Shown here piece after piece: positions 1 to 11,553 of a DNA stretch of 64,000 nucleotides. The translations under genes and the position numbers were made by a program. The notes below the pieces were generated by a model that was not told where the DNA came from, did not search any database, and saw only the letters and a list, made by a program, of their open reading frames with translations. Positions within the stretch are counted from its first letter, which is position 1, and every line of letters begins with the position of its first letter. The stretch spans positions 10,186,446 to 10,250,445 of the forward strand of contig NC_035169.2 in NCBI RefSeq assembly GCF_001659605.2, read 5' to 3'. This DNA is from Manihot esculenta (Eukaryota; Streptophyta; Magnoliopsida; Malpighiales; Euphorbiaceae).

Positions 1-987
1 CAATAAAAATTAGAAATAATATCTATAAAAATTTTAAATTATGTATTTTTTTATAATTATATCCTTTAATTTTTTTAAATAAAAATATTTTATACTAACT
101 ATATTTTTATAATTATATTTTTTTATATTGCCATTAAAAATTAATAAAAAATATATTTTTAATACAAAAAAATTTTAAATTAATAAAAATACTTTAATTA
201 TAATAATATTCAATCTTAAACTCCACGGCATCATAGCTTTCAATCTTCTATCAGTCTATATAAAAATATATATCGTATGGAAAAATGGGCTTTTTAAAAA
301 AAAAAAAAAATTCTAGTTCATTTGAATTTTAAAATATGCGCGCTTCTAGAGTTTTTTTTTTTTGAATTAATTGGTAAAAAGTTTGAAACTTAATTGATTA
401 TTACTTAAAATTTAATTTTGTAAAGATATATTGCAAAATTATTTAAATATTACCATACTAATAATTATTTATAAAATTATAAAATTATTTTTATATTATT
501 ACATATAATTTTATTATTTTAATAATTTTTTTATTATAATTTTTATTAAATATTTAACGGATAATGATTTTAAAAGGAGTATTTAATATATTAATTTAAA
601 ATAATAGCTATGTATTTAGTGTGTTTTGTAATTATTATGAGCATTGGACTAGAGGAAGGAAAGACGGCATGCATGATTAATGCGGAACCCTTACGTAGGG
701 CAACCGTTAATTGACAGAGCAAGGAAGGAAAACGGAAGTCTCATGTCCACTTCCTGTTGTTCAATCATGTTCAACACGTCTATGCCCTAATAGTTTTTTA
801 TTTTTTAATTCAGTTGTGAATCCAAAATTATTTATTAATGGGTCAATATTTATATATTTAAAATTAATTATTTAGAGGAAATTTAAAATTTTAATGGGAA
901 TATTAATTTAAATTTTTATTTGGATAAAATATTATTAAAGTAAAGTGAAATATTTTAAAAAATAAATAGTATTATAAGAGTGATATT
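1..987. other. AT-rich spacer, no gene
   Basis: No coding potential is seen on either strand. The first 200 bases resemble one arm of the foldback repeat at 30,881-31,310: both have TTTATAATTATAT, then an AAATATTTTATA block, then ATTAAAAATT. They may be a partial copy of that repeat cut by the window edge. The rest is A/T-run spacer with a short GC-richer island near 640-790 in which I recognise nothing. Confidence 0.5.
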
Positions 988-995
988 ATTTTAAA

Positions 996-1464
996 TAGAG
1001 GTGACCATTCCGTCGGTTCGTTTTAAATTAAATTGGATAAATTAAAAATTAAAATTTTAGTATTTATAAAAATTAAATCGAATCGATTTTGATCAAAAAT
1101 TGAATCGAATCAAATCAAATAATTTGATTCGATTCAATTCGATTCGATTTCATCGATTTAAATTTTTAATAAATTTTTTACTTTTTACACTTTATTTTTA
1201 ATATTTTAAAATTTAATTAGAATATTTTAACTTTAATATGATATAATATCTTTATATTATTAAAATTAATATACTATTATCACTAATCGATTTTATTGAG
1301 TATTTAAATTTTTTTATGATTTTGAATCGAATTGAAATAATTAAAATTTTTAAAATTAAAAATTGAATCAAATCGAATCGAAATGAATAAAAGGTCGAAC
1401 TTAATTTTCAAATTAATTCGATTCGATTGATTTTTTTTATTTGAATCAAATACTACTCGCTCTA
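996..1464. mobile_element. hAT-like MITE (non-autonomous DNA transposon)
   Basis: A 469-bp element without coding capacity. Its ends are imperfect inverted repeats: TAGAGGTGACCA at the left and, read inward from the right, TAGAGCGAGTAG. It is flanked by an exact 8-bp duplication ATTTTAAA (988-995 and 1465-1472). An 8-bp duplication with TAGAG/TAGGG-type ends is typical of hAT elements. The interior is rich in repeated GAATCGA/TCGATTC words that can fold back on themselves. Confidence 0.7.
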
Positions 1465-1472
1465 ATTTTAAA

Positions 1473-2867
1473 AATGTTTATGGGACAAATATCACCTACA
1501 TTTTCTTAATTTATATAAAAAGAATTATAAATTCATATATTTATGTGTGGTTGAGTGAATATTTTTTTATATAGACAATTTATCTAATTAAATTTTCTTT
1601 TACAAAATTGAAGTACGAAATTTATACTTCAAAATTATATTTCATCTTAAATCAAAACTTATTTTATATTAATTTTAATTTAATGGTATTATAGTATTTT
1701 TATAATTATAAAGTTTTGATTTGAAAAAGATTAACTTAGTATAATATTTTTTGGTCTTTACACTTAAAGGATATTCTTAAATTAATTAAGGCTATATTCA
1801 TTTTTTTTAAAACAATTTTAAAATTAAACTCAATATTCAAATTAACTCAAAATTGAAAAAGAAAAAGAAAAAAAAAAACTGGAATTACTGGAGAGTCTTT
1901 TTCTAGACCCGGCCAGACCTATCTTTTTCTACTGCAAAATTTATTCCTTTACGTAAATCGAACGCAATAAAAAAATAAAAAATAAAAAATTATATATTAT
2001 TTAAAAAATAAAAAAATTAGTTGAGAAATTCATAAAAAGAATTTATTTGAATTTAGTTGATTAAACATTTAAAATATAAAATGAATTTAGATTTGTTTAT
2101 TAATAAAAAAAGCTTGAAATTGAAACGCGTTTAGCACGACAAAATTGAGTCAATATAAAAGCAAAATCAATTCAAATTGTGTAAAAAATTGAACAAAACT
2201 CAGTCTTACTGGTTGAATCAGGAGGACTTAGTCCAAGTCAACTTCGCGTTAGACCATTTTATATCAAATCCAGCAAATCTCATTGAAAACCGGGTTGCAT
2301 TAGTTACGCACTTTTAACTTCTATAATTGGAAAAAATAAATTATTAAAAAAAATTAATTTAAATTTTTATATAAATTTTTTATTTTAAATAAAGGATAAA
2401 TGAAAATTAATTAATATAGAATGACTATGAAACTGTGCTTAAATAATTACTTATTAATCATGTTGAAAATATTTTAAATTTTTTATTTATTTACAAAATA
2501 ATTTATATTTGAAAATATTTTTTAAGATAATAAATAATTTAATTTTGATTGTTTAGTTGTGATGTTATACGTAGTTATATAAATAAGATTCTTCAAGTTT
2601 ATAAAATATATTATTTGGCAAAATTATATCAATAATTTTATATCCACCTAATTCTAAATTAACTATTATAACTCTATTTTATTTTATTTTATTTTTAAAA
2701 AATTTCTAAAAATATTTCTTAATATTTAATAAAATTTAATATATTTAAAATAAATATAATTAAAAAATTACATTAAAAATAGATGTAAAAAAATATAAAA
2801 TAGATAGAGTATAATATAATTTCCCATCAACTGTATGGAACGTTTATTAATTTTATATTTTTTATAA
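1473..2867. other. AT-rich spacer with a decayed MITE-like stretch
   Basis: No gene is seen. Around 2,690-2,830 the sequence resembles the interior of the Stowaway-like element at 43,670-43,904: both share TTAATATTTAATAAAATTTA followed by a TATAATTA..AAAAATTA.ATTAAAAA pattern. This is probably an old degraded relative. A short GC-richer patch near 2,200-2,310 shows no ORF. Confidence 0.4.
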
Positions 2868-2872
2868 GTAAT

Positions 2873-3330
2873 TGATATTCTGAAATTTAATAAAGGATAA
2901 AATTAGGATATGTGTGAATAAATTTAGTCTTGTTAGTTCATTCCTTTCTTTCTTTTATTTTTGTCACTTTTCTTTTCTAGTGACGTATAATCATCGTCCG
3001 ACATTTATATACCAAGTCATTGTCACGCGAATCTGTACATACAGACATACTGTGTTATTTTTCATTATCAGGCGGCCATTTAATTTCTTCCAGCACAATG
3101 TTGATATGATCTCAGATGTTTAGAGATCTGTTGCCCTACAAATTTATTAAGTCGATTAGGCTGGACCTTCTTCACGTGTGTCTAATCTCTGCCCTATTTG
3201 ACCTGTCCGAGCGAGATTTGGGCTGCGTACTGGAGAACAGACCTGCGTATTGGGCTTTGATGAGGTTACGGCCTCGCCTTCCAATATGGGCTCAACTATG
3301 ACTGGGATATCTGATACCCAACGGTTATCA
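2873..3330 (-). repeat. 3' LTR of the minus-strand Tat-type element
   Basis: 458 bp. On the plus strand it begins TGATATTCTGA, the reverse complement of the LTR end TCAGAATATCA at 59,448-59,458, and ends GGTTATCA at 3,330. It aligns by eye with 9,516-9,949; shared landmarks are TCATTCC/TCATCCC, the GTGACRYATAATCATC block, and GGCTGGACC. Confidence 0.8.
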
Positions 3331-3540
3331 AGTGTCCTTTTACTCGCTCATTAACTATTTCATGATTAATGAGGGAGTAAATCCAAAAGGCCTAATTATG
3401 ACTGCGCAGCTCTAGAAGTACTTTTGTCAAAACATTTTATCTCCGCCTTTATCCATTTCAAATTCATACTTTTGATTTTATTCTCGGTTATTCTTCTTGT
3501 GCTGCTTCTGTTAACTTGTTCTCCTTCTTCTCTATAATCT

Positions 3541-4763
3541 TTGCTTTTCCGATTCAAGATATGTCTCACTTTTCTTATGGCTTTCGTTAGAATTCTCGAT
3601 GTCGTGGGTTTAATGTCCTCCATTACCCCTTCTTTCCTTTCTAATTTCTTCTCTCGTGAGTACGCTGATACTACTATCTATAAGATTAGGGCTCTCCTTC
3701 CTAATGAAAGGATTATCCTTCCCAATCCACTTTCGGCTGGCTTAATAGACGCCCAGTGAGGATGTAGCTTAGTCTTCTTTGTCAAGCAGCGAGACTTCGG
3801 CTGACATTCCCTTTCACCGCTTTCTTCATCAAGGTCTTTCGTCGCTTTGGGGTGATCCTCGTATGTTGTCCCCCAATTCTATCATGTTTATGTGTTGTTT
3901 TGAGTCTGTCTGTTTGTGTTGGGGTTTCGCCCTCTCTGTTGCGTTGTTCTCTACCTTCTTTCACCTTATTAGATCCAATCATGGATTTTATTATTTTGGT
4001 CCCGAGGAGGATTGTCCATTTTTGCTAGATATAAAGATTCGATAAAGGGCTGGATTGAGGCCTTTGTGGTAGTCAAGCTGAAAGAGAGATCAGAAATCAA
4101 CATTTCAGGCTAACGCTGATACCACTATATATAAGATTAGGGCTCTCCTTCCTAATGAAAGCATTGTCCTTTCCAATCCACCTTCGGCGGGCTTAATAGA
4201 CACTTAGTGAGGATGTAGCTTAGTCTTCTTTGTCATGCAGCGAGACTTCGGCTGACATTCCCTTTCATCGCTTGAGGGAAAGTCCCTCAAGGTTGCAACA
4301 ACTTCCCCAGGCTGACACTATTGGACTAAGTCTGCTTTCTTTGATTGAACTCTGTACGGAAGAAGTACGACGTTGAAAAGTATATATTCATGTCCAACCT
4401 CCGGGACTGCTGGAAAGCTAGTATTATTATTTTTTTCCTTTTCTTCCTTGTTGTATTTTCTTTTGTTATTCTGAAGTCTAACCGGATTGACATCTCTTTT
4501 TTAGTTTCTACTGTTCCTATGGATAACATCAAGCTTCTGAAGAACTTCTCCCTATCCCAAAAGGCATGAAAGCCACGCTGGACGTCTTCAAAGGTGACAA
4601 GACAGTGGCGGATGTAACCCGAGAGGTCTTTCAAGCCATGGCCCCTGCGACTGCAAATCAGACTACTGCCCCTGCCCTGACTTTGGCGTTGGTGCTTGCC
4701 TCAGGGGTTCTCAATCTGCAGCTTCGAGGGCTTCCATCCTTGCTAAAGCTCCGGCTCAAGTTA
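3541..4763 (+). pseudogene. Accessory ORF of the Tat-type element, first part (decayed)
   Basis: The retroelement's additional ORF lies opposite to its gag-pol, a known feature of some Tat-lineage elements. Readable pieces in order are: an RALLPNER/ILPNPLSAGL segment (about 3,680-3,750); a segment ending in FYYFGPEEDCPFLLDIK (about 3,850-4,040); KKYDVEKYIFMSNLRDCW (about 4,360-4,415); then IKLLKNFSLSQ and DKTVADVTREVFQAM (about 4,530-4,640). The same blocks occur in the same order on the minus strand at 28,000-28,920. Stops and frame changes break it. A 160-bp segment (3,662-3,822) is repeated at 4,113-4,273. The long LTR at 4,764 interrupts it. Its function is not known. Confidence 0.65.
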
Positions 4764-6831
4764 TGTAACGACCCGAAAACCGGACCACTACCGGCGCTAG
4801 GATCCAGATCGGCATAAGGCCGCCGGTACCCGTAGCAAGCCTAACATACATCCTGTATACCTGTTAAATCCCATACATGATCAAACATATACATAAAATA
4901 TTAATCTTTTTCTTTTATTTACCAAGCTTAACCTGTGCATGCACAAACTCATAAACATAAAACCCCACACTGGAGCCCTCAACAAATACTCCAATGGGGT
5001 TACATATCATACAATAAGCTTGGTTACATAAAACATCTTTTATAGATCATGTGCAAAAAGGGATTAACATACACTAGGGCCAAGCACAATTCTATCCTCA
5101 ATACAATTCTTTACATTACATTACATTACTATACTTTACAATACAATGACTTTCTCATGTCCACAGCTAGCTATTACATAAAACATGACTTTACTCTTGT
5201 TGACTTCCTGGTCTGTCCCGTACCTGCAAACCTGGGGGATTAAGGGAATGGGGTGAGCTACTAGAGCCCAGTAAGCAGAATAGCAAAACATTATATTTAA
5301 AATTCATGCTTTCATGAAATGCATCACATCACAGACAAATCACATTAAGGATGAACTTGTCACCAATAGCCCTATACATTTCCATTAGTGCCAGAACGTG
5401 GAATGGGTCCTGGTCTTTCTCTTACATAACATATCATAACATTCCAAAGTGCCAGGGACGTAGAATGGGTCTTTCTGGACTTCCGTACTGTATCATCATC
5501 ATATCATACCATATCATTTCATACAAGGGCTAAAGGATCATCTAATGTTCATCCATATCAACAACATAATATGCAATGCAACATATTCGTGAATTCTAAT
5601 GCAAACAACCTAATATATATCATGGTATTCGTGATGCATGAACATGCTAAAACTTTCATTATTTGCTTTGAAATATAAGGAGTCATTCTACTCACCTCAA
5701 GCTAGCTCTGAACACTGAAGCAGCTATCTCACTGCTGGGGTCCTCGGTTCCTCGGGTCCAAACCTACACAGGTGGACTCAAATGAGGGACCAAACATACA
5801 TGATCATGACTCTAAACTACTCCCCAAAAACCCTCTAAAACACCTTAAAACAATCATAGAAAACGTGCAAAGGAAGGCTGAACAGGGCACCTTCGGCGGC
5901 CGAACCCTCCTCCAGATTCGAAAGTCATGCACTTTCGACGGCACCTTCGGCGGCCGAAACTCCCTTCCAGAGCCGAAAGTCCAACTTTCGGGGGCAGGGT
6001 TGGCAGTCGAAAGCTTGCCTCCACAGGCAGGTTCGGCGACCGAAAGTCCTTCGGCTGCCGAACCTGAGTTCTTCCAAAGGGCAGAACTCAGCCTCCTCAT
6101 GCACATTTTGCCTCCCAAACCATTCAAACATGTATTTAGCTATTCTACAACATGCATACTCAAGCAAATAAGCAAAAAAAGCATATAGGGGTCTCAAACT
6201 AACCTAAACCCCAACACAAACACAAATAGCAACTCAAACAACATACATTATCCATAAACTCAACATTAACCTAAACATGCATTTCTACCCCATAACCCCT
6301 CAAAACTTGTTTAAAACATACTAGAAAGGTCAGATCTAAGCTTACCTCTTGAAGATCGAGAGGAGAGATGATCCTAACTTGGAGATGGGAGAAATCTAGC
6401 TCCTTGGACCTCCAAACTCCAAAACTTGCTCTTAGCTTCAAAAATCTTTAAAACCAAGTTAAAGCTTGTTAAAACTTGAAAGATTTGAGGAAAATCATCA
6501 AAACCAACCATGGGAGGGCATGGACTCACCGTTGGTCAAAAATAGGGGAGAAAGCTCGCCCATTTTCAGCCATGGATCCTTTTATAGGTGGCTGGCCAGG
6601 CCACCTTCGAAAGCCGAAAGTGATTCCAAAACTCATGCATGTTCGGCGGCCGAACCTGGATTTCCCTCAATGGTCTTTTTCATTCAAAACTCAATTTCTT
6701 TCTTACTTAAAACCATAAAATACATGAAAACATTTTACAAAAACATGTTTTTACCCTTCTAGAGGTTTCCGACATCCGAGATTCCACCGGACGGTAGGAA
6801 TTTCGATACTGGAGTCTAGCCGGGTATTACA
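4764..6831 (-). mobile_element. Solo LTR of the long-LTR Ty3/gypsy family
   Basis: 2,068 bp, starting TGTAACGACCCG and ending GGGTATTACA on the plus strand, and flanked by an exact 5-bp duplication AGTTA (4,759-4,763 and 6,832-6,836). No internal region is present, so it is a solo LTR left by recombination between LTRs. The orientation comes from the copy at 61,294-63,455, which is still joined to pol. It contains the TTCGGCGGCCGAA palindrome, a TTTTATAG promoter core near 6,580 and the reverse complement of a splice donor near 6,344. Short ORFs inside it are repeat sequence, not genes. Confidence 0.9.
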
Positions 6832-6836
6832 AGTTA

Positions 6837-7366
6837 AAACTCCAGCAACTCTTAAATCGACCTCCAAGGAGCTTATTGCCCTTAGCGAGTCTGCCGAGAA
6901 CGGTTCAAAGGAGGGCACTGGGGTTGTCCCTTTAGATGTCCCATCTCTTCAAGCTATGGAGGCCATTATCATTAGGGGAGCAGCTAGCAAGCAAGCCCGG
7001 ACCTCAGAGCCTACTACTGAAGGTAGGGTTGCCAAGCGAGCTCGTATTATGGAGCCTATGAAGACAGCCCCTCCCCCTTTTACTGACAAAGGGAAGAAGA
7101 TAGTAGAGCAGTTGTCTTGGGCTCTTGACAATGAGCTCTTGAATGCTACTGAAGTGACTCTTGAGTCTACGCCGGCTTCAGCAACCAAGGTGCTCTGTGA
7201 TAGAATGTTTGAGGGAACTCCAGATGCTTCAGATTTCCATTTTTTGGCTCTCGTCAGCCACCTTAACTGTTCCACCAAGCAACGGGCGGCATTCAAGACT
7301 CGTTCTTTGGATGACCTCGGGGACAGCTTGAGGGAGATGCTTCTCATGGTAAGCCATCTATTTTTC
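6837..7366 (+). pseudogene. Accessory ORF of the Tat-type element, second part
   Basis: This continues the accessory ORF after the solo LTR. It reads from ELIALSESAENGSKEGTG through KGKKIVEQLSWALDNE to PDASDFHFLALVSHL, STKQRAAF and LGDSLREMLLMVS. The last part corresponds to PDASDPRFLALVNYL and LRDSLREMFIMVS on the minus strand of the element at 16,993-29,891 (27,600-27,760). In both copies the motif is followed by ATGGTAAG, which looks like a splice donor, so the ORF may be spliced. In this copy the downstream coiled-coil part is missing. Confidence 0.6.
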
Positions 7367-7371
7367 TCAAG

Positions 7372-9510
7372 TGTAACGACCCGAAATCGGACCGCTACCG
7401 GCGCTAGGATCCAGATCGACTTAAGGTCGCCGGGACCCATAGCAAGCCTAACATACAACCTGTTATACCTGATAATCCCATACATGATCATACATTTACA
7501 TAAAAATTTTAAACTTTTTCATTCACCAAGCTTGACCTGTGCATGCATCATAATCATAACATAAACCCCACACAAGAGCCCTAATCAAATGCTCTAGTGG
7601 GACAACATATATACATCAAGCTTGGTCTAACATTTCTTAACATTAAAAAAATTATACAAAGATCATGTATCAAAAGGGATTCTCATACATTAGGGCCAAG
7701 CACAATACTAATCCTCAATACAAATTTATACAATACTTTACAATATCTTTCATGTCCACAACTAACTATTACATACACTATGTCTTTACTCTTGCTGACC
7801 TCCTGGTCTATTCCGAACCTGCAAACCTGGGGGTTAAGGGAAAAGGGTGAGCTACTAGAGCCCAGTGAGCAGAATAATAAAACAGTAATTTAAAACATAT
7901 ACTTTCATGAAATGCATCACATCACAATCAATTCACATCAAGGATGGACTTGTCACCAATAGTCCTCTACACATTTCAATGGTGCCAGGGGCGTAGAATG
8001 GGCCTCGACCTGGACTTCCATACCATACCATATCATATCATATCATATCATATCGAGGACTAATGGATCATCCAACATCCATCCACATCAACAATAATTA
8101 ATGCAATGCATCATATTCGTGAATTCTAATGCAAGCAACCTAGTATATAATATGGCATTCGTGATGCATGAACATGCTCAAAATTTATTTACTTTGAAAC
8201 ATAAAGATCTATTCTACTCACCTCAGGCTGACTCTGGAAAGACTCTGAAGCAGCTATCTCATTGCAGGGGTCCTCGGTTCCTCGAGTCCGAACCTACACG
8301 GGTGGACTCAAATGAGGGACCAAACAAACACTAATATAACTCTAAACATCTCCCCAAAAACCCTCTAAAACACCACAAAACATTCATAAAAAACATGCAA
8401 AGGAAGGCTGAACAGGGCACTTTCGGCAGCACCTTCGGCGGCCGAACCCCCTTCCAGATTCGAAAGCCATGCACCTTCGGCGGCACCTTCGGCGGCCGAA
8501 AGTCCCTTCTAGATCCGAAACTCATGCACCTTCGGCGGCACCTTCGGCGGCCGAAACTCCCCTCCAGAGCCGAAAGTCCAACTTTCGGGGGCGAGTTTAG
8601 GTGGCCAAAACATGCCACCACAGGCAGGTTCGGCGGCCGAACATGGCTTCGGCTGCCAAACCTGAGTTCTTCCAGAATGGCAGAACTCAGCCTTTCATGC
8701 ACAATTTGCCTCCCAAATCCTCCAAACTCAAACCAAACTATGCAAAAACATGCATAAACACCCTCCTAAGCATTTAGGGGCTTAAAACTAGCCTATACCC
8801 CAACAACATTACATTTTAACAAACAATAAACATACTTTGCATCATTTAACTCACATAAATCCTAACCTTTTACAACTAACCTAATCATGCATCCAACACC
8901 TTTCAAACCTCTCAAAGCTTACTAAAATCATAAAAGAAGGATAGGATCTACTCTTATCTCTTGAAAAACGAGAGGGGAGACGATCCAAACTCGGAGATGG
9001 GAGAAATCGAGCTCCGGGGTCTCCAAGCTTCAAAACTTGATCTTTAGCTCAAAATCTTCAAAACCAAGTTAAAACTTGTCAAAAACATGAATGATTTGAA
9101 GGAAATCATCAAAACTAACCATGGAAGGGCATGGACTCACATTTGCCCGAAAATGGGGAAGAAAACTCGCCCATTTTCGGACATGGGGCCTTTTATAGGT
9201 GGCTAGCCAGACCACCTTCGGAGGCCAAAGGTGCTTCCAAAACTCTACCACGTTCGGCGGCCGAACTTGACATTCGGCGATAGCAAAAGGGAGCCACTTT
9301 CGGCGGCCGAACCTGAGGTTCGGCGGCCGAACCTGGCAATTCCCTTCAAAACTTTCTTTTCTTTCAAAACTCAATTTCTTTCTTACTTAAAACCTTAAAA
9401 CACTTGAAAACATTTTAGAAAAATATATTTTACCCTTCTAGAGGTTTCTGACATCCGAGATTCCACCGAAAAATAGGAATTCCGATGCCGGGGTCTAGCC
9501 GGGTATTACA
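7372..9510 (-). mobile_element. Solo LTR of the long-LTR Ty3/gypsy family
   Basis: 2,139 bp, TGTAACGACCCG to GGGTATTACA, flanked by an exact 5-bp duplication TCAAG (7,367-7,371 and 9,511-9,515). It has the same internal landmarks as the other copies: TCATATCA simple repeats near 8,030, clusters of TTCGGCGGCCGAA around 8,430-8,640 and 9,250-9,330, and TTTTATAG near 9,190. In this copy the conserved splice donor has changed from GT to AT (near 8,957). Confidence 0.9.
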
Positions 9511-9515
9511 TCAAG

Positions 9516-9949
9516 GGTAGGATTAGGGTATATGTGAATGAACTTAGTCTTATTGGCTCATCCCTTCCTTCTTTTATTCTTTTCCCTTTTGTCTTTTAGT
9601 GACACATAATCATCATTTTACACCTATATACCTAGTCATTATCACGCGGGACCATACGTATGGACTTACTGTGTCCTTTTCCATCATCAAACGACCATTT
9701 AATTTCCTTTGATGCTATGTTGATACGATCTCGGATGTCTAAGGTTCTGTTGTCCCACGAATCATTCAAGTCGATTGGGCTGGACCTCCTTCATGAAGGC
9801 CTGATCCCTGCCCTGTTCCGACCTGTCTGAGCGAAGCTTGAGCTACATGCTAGAGGACAGATCTGCATATTGGACTTTGATAAAGTTACAGTCTAACCTT
9901 TCCACATGGAATCAACTGTGGTTTGGGTATCTGGGGCCAGCGATTATCA
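9516..9949 (-). repeat. 5' LTR of the minus-strand Tat-type element, inner end truncated
   Basis: About 434 bp that align with 2,873-3,330 but lack roughly the first 24 bp on the inner side. The right end is CGATTATCA at 9,949, next to the presumed duplication GCAAT. The missing end marks the deletion junction with the accessory ORF. Confidence 0.75.
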
Positions 9950-9954
9950 GCAAT

Positions 9955-11553
9955 AATTCTTACAGGTAATATTTTGTATGAGGCGTCTCAATCGATATAT
10001 ATATTCTATAAAGACCTTCAGGCAAATCGTTCACATTAAATAGACATAGATGTATTCCTTCTTTCTTGCGTTTCCACTCATCTGCAAATGATATCGATCC
10101 ATGTTATCTCACATTAGTTGGAAATATAGATTTAATATTAAATGTAAACATTTGAATAATACTTTCATCTTGAACGAATTTTTACGATGGAACCAGATTC
10201 GATTCATTTTGTCAAATTATCCCTAAATCAATATCGAATAGTATAAATATTTATATTTAATCGTGAATGGAATGCTCCAAATGTTTATAATTACGTGCAA
10301 AAATAATAGCACAGGTTCACAAATTTATCATCCTTATCTAGAATAATTCTCTTAGAATATTTTTCTGTATGATCTACATTCATGAAAAGTTGATGTTCTT
10401 TAAGCAATTTGAAGAATCTCACCAAATAAATGCATTAATTGTTTTCAAGTTTATATTCTTTGCATGAGAATGAAGCAAGTAAATGCGGTACAACACTGGC
10501 ATGTTTAAAGACGATAAGAAACTACTCATGAGTCAATACCGGTACATACATTTTTTTAGTTTAATGAGTCAATACCGGTACATACATTAAGAAAATGAAT
10601 GAAGCTCGTAGTTGCAATCAATCTCTCTTCTTCGATCAGCGCCTACAGAGATCGATTCTGTTGCTTGATCCTCCTGTAGAATTCCACCAACTACATCATT
10701 CACTACCTCACCACCATCACCACAAGCCCCTTCTTTACTGTCAAATTTTACACCTACATCACCCCTCTTGTAACAACTTTGCCTGATAAGAGATTCCTTC
10801 AACCACTTCTAACTTTTGTACTCCAGTCCCTCAATCCCCGCCGCCAACAACCCCAACAGCTGCCTCTTTATTCCCGCCAACATCATTTCCACCATCTTTA
10901 TCAAGAAGGTCGCCATATGCACCACCTTCATCACCCCTAACATCTCTACCACCAGCCCCGACTCAAAGAAGATCTCAAGGAAGCCGAAGAATTCTTGCTT
11001 AATTTTTTCTCTATTTTATTTTTTTTTTTATACTTAATGTGTTTTCTATAGATACTTCGCATCGCTATTTGCGCTTCTTGCAAGTGTTATTTCTAAGCGA
11101 AACAAAGATGGCTCTTGATTGTATTTTTGACATTTTTTTTCCCAAAAATACAAATATTTCTATGTTGCTTGTCATTCTTATCCATTATAAATGTCAAGCA
11201 AGTTAATTGACATATTCTATAGATTTGCATTAATACACCTCAAATCTATTGATTGATGTAGTACAATGCAATTGACATTTTAATTTCTAATTTCATGTAC
11301 GTCTGTAAAATTATAAAATGTATCGATATTGACTGACTGAACTAAAAAATGTGATGAATCGAACTCAAAATATCATGAGTAGACCAAGTCTACTTCTCTT
11401 TTAATAGACTTATTCAAAGTCAAGCTCACAATGGAAGACTTAGCCCTAGAGTTAAATGTAAAACCATTGATCTCTAGGCATATACTATACTACTTAATCT
11501 ATGATCACCATATAATAACAACTAGGCAACATTACCATTTTCATCCATTTGCA
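9955..11553. other. Intergenic region upstream of the glycosyltransferase
   Basis: Mostly AT-rich. A 24-base segment containing ATGAGTCAATACCGGTACAT occurs twice, 36 bp apart (10,528 and 10,564). A CATATAATAA stretch at 11,511-11,520 lies about 35 bp before the preferred ATG and could be the TATA box, which would give a very short leader. Another possible core lies further upstream among TTAATAGACTTATT near 11,400. Confidence 0.4.
10630..11010 (+). other. Decayed Pro/Ser/Thr-rich coding-like stretch
   Basis: The sequence is unusually C-rich compared with its flanks. Read on the plus strand with at least two frame changes, it gives proline-rich text: TTSPPSPQAPSLL (about 10,700-10,740), then PPTTPTAASLFPPTSFPPS (about 10,840-10,900) and PLTSLPPAPTQRRSQGSRR (about 10,935-10,995). 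No single frame stays open, no start codon is convincing, and I do not recognise a family. The minus strand also has a 64-codon open stretch here with hydrophobic character. It may be a gene relic or only biased sequence. Confidence 0.2.

Larger units (their letters stand above)
2873..9949 (-). mobile_element. Tat-type Ty3/gypsy retrotransposon, minus strand, gag-pol deleted, with two nested solo LTRs
   Basis: Two related LTRs (2,873-3,330 and 9,516-9,949) bound a region holding only the accessory ORF. That ORF reads on the plus strand, so the element lies on the minus strand. Near-identical 5-bp flanks GTAAT (2,868-2,872) and GCAAT (9,950-9,954) fit a target-site duplication with one mutation. 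The sequence passes straight from the accessory ORF into the right LTR, so PBS, gag, pol and about 24 bp of that LTR are deleted. Two long solo LTRs (4,764-6,831; 7,372-9,510) were inserted into the accessory ORF. With them removed, the remnant is about 2.9 kb. Assignment to Tat rests on similarity to the copy at 16,993-29,891. Confidence 0.8.

Noticed and set aside
5772..6197. ORFs of 90-138 codons inside the long LTRs, repeated at 8,331, 21,702, 57,699 and 62,317
   Set aside because: They appear on both strands, carry translations of the TTCGGCGGCCGAA palindrome (GGR, AAEP, RRPK strings), and follow LTR similarity rather than protein conservation.
11431..11553. 41-codon N-terminal extension of the glycosyltransferase from an upstream ATG
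   Set aside because: It is in frame, but glycosyltransferases of this family start shortly before the first beta strand (HFVLIP), and the extension has no signal or domain. The ATG at 11,554 is preferred.
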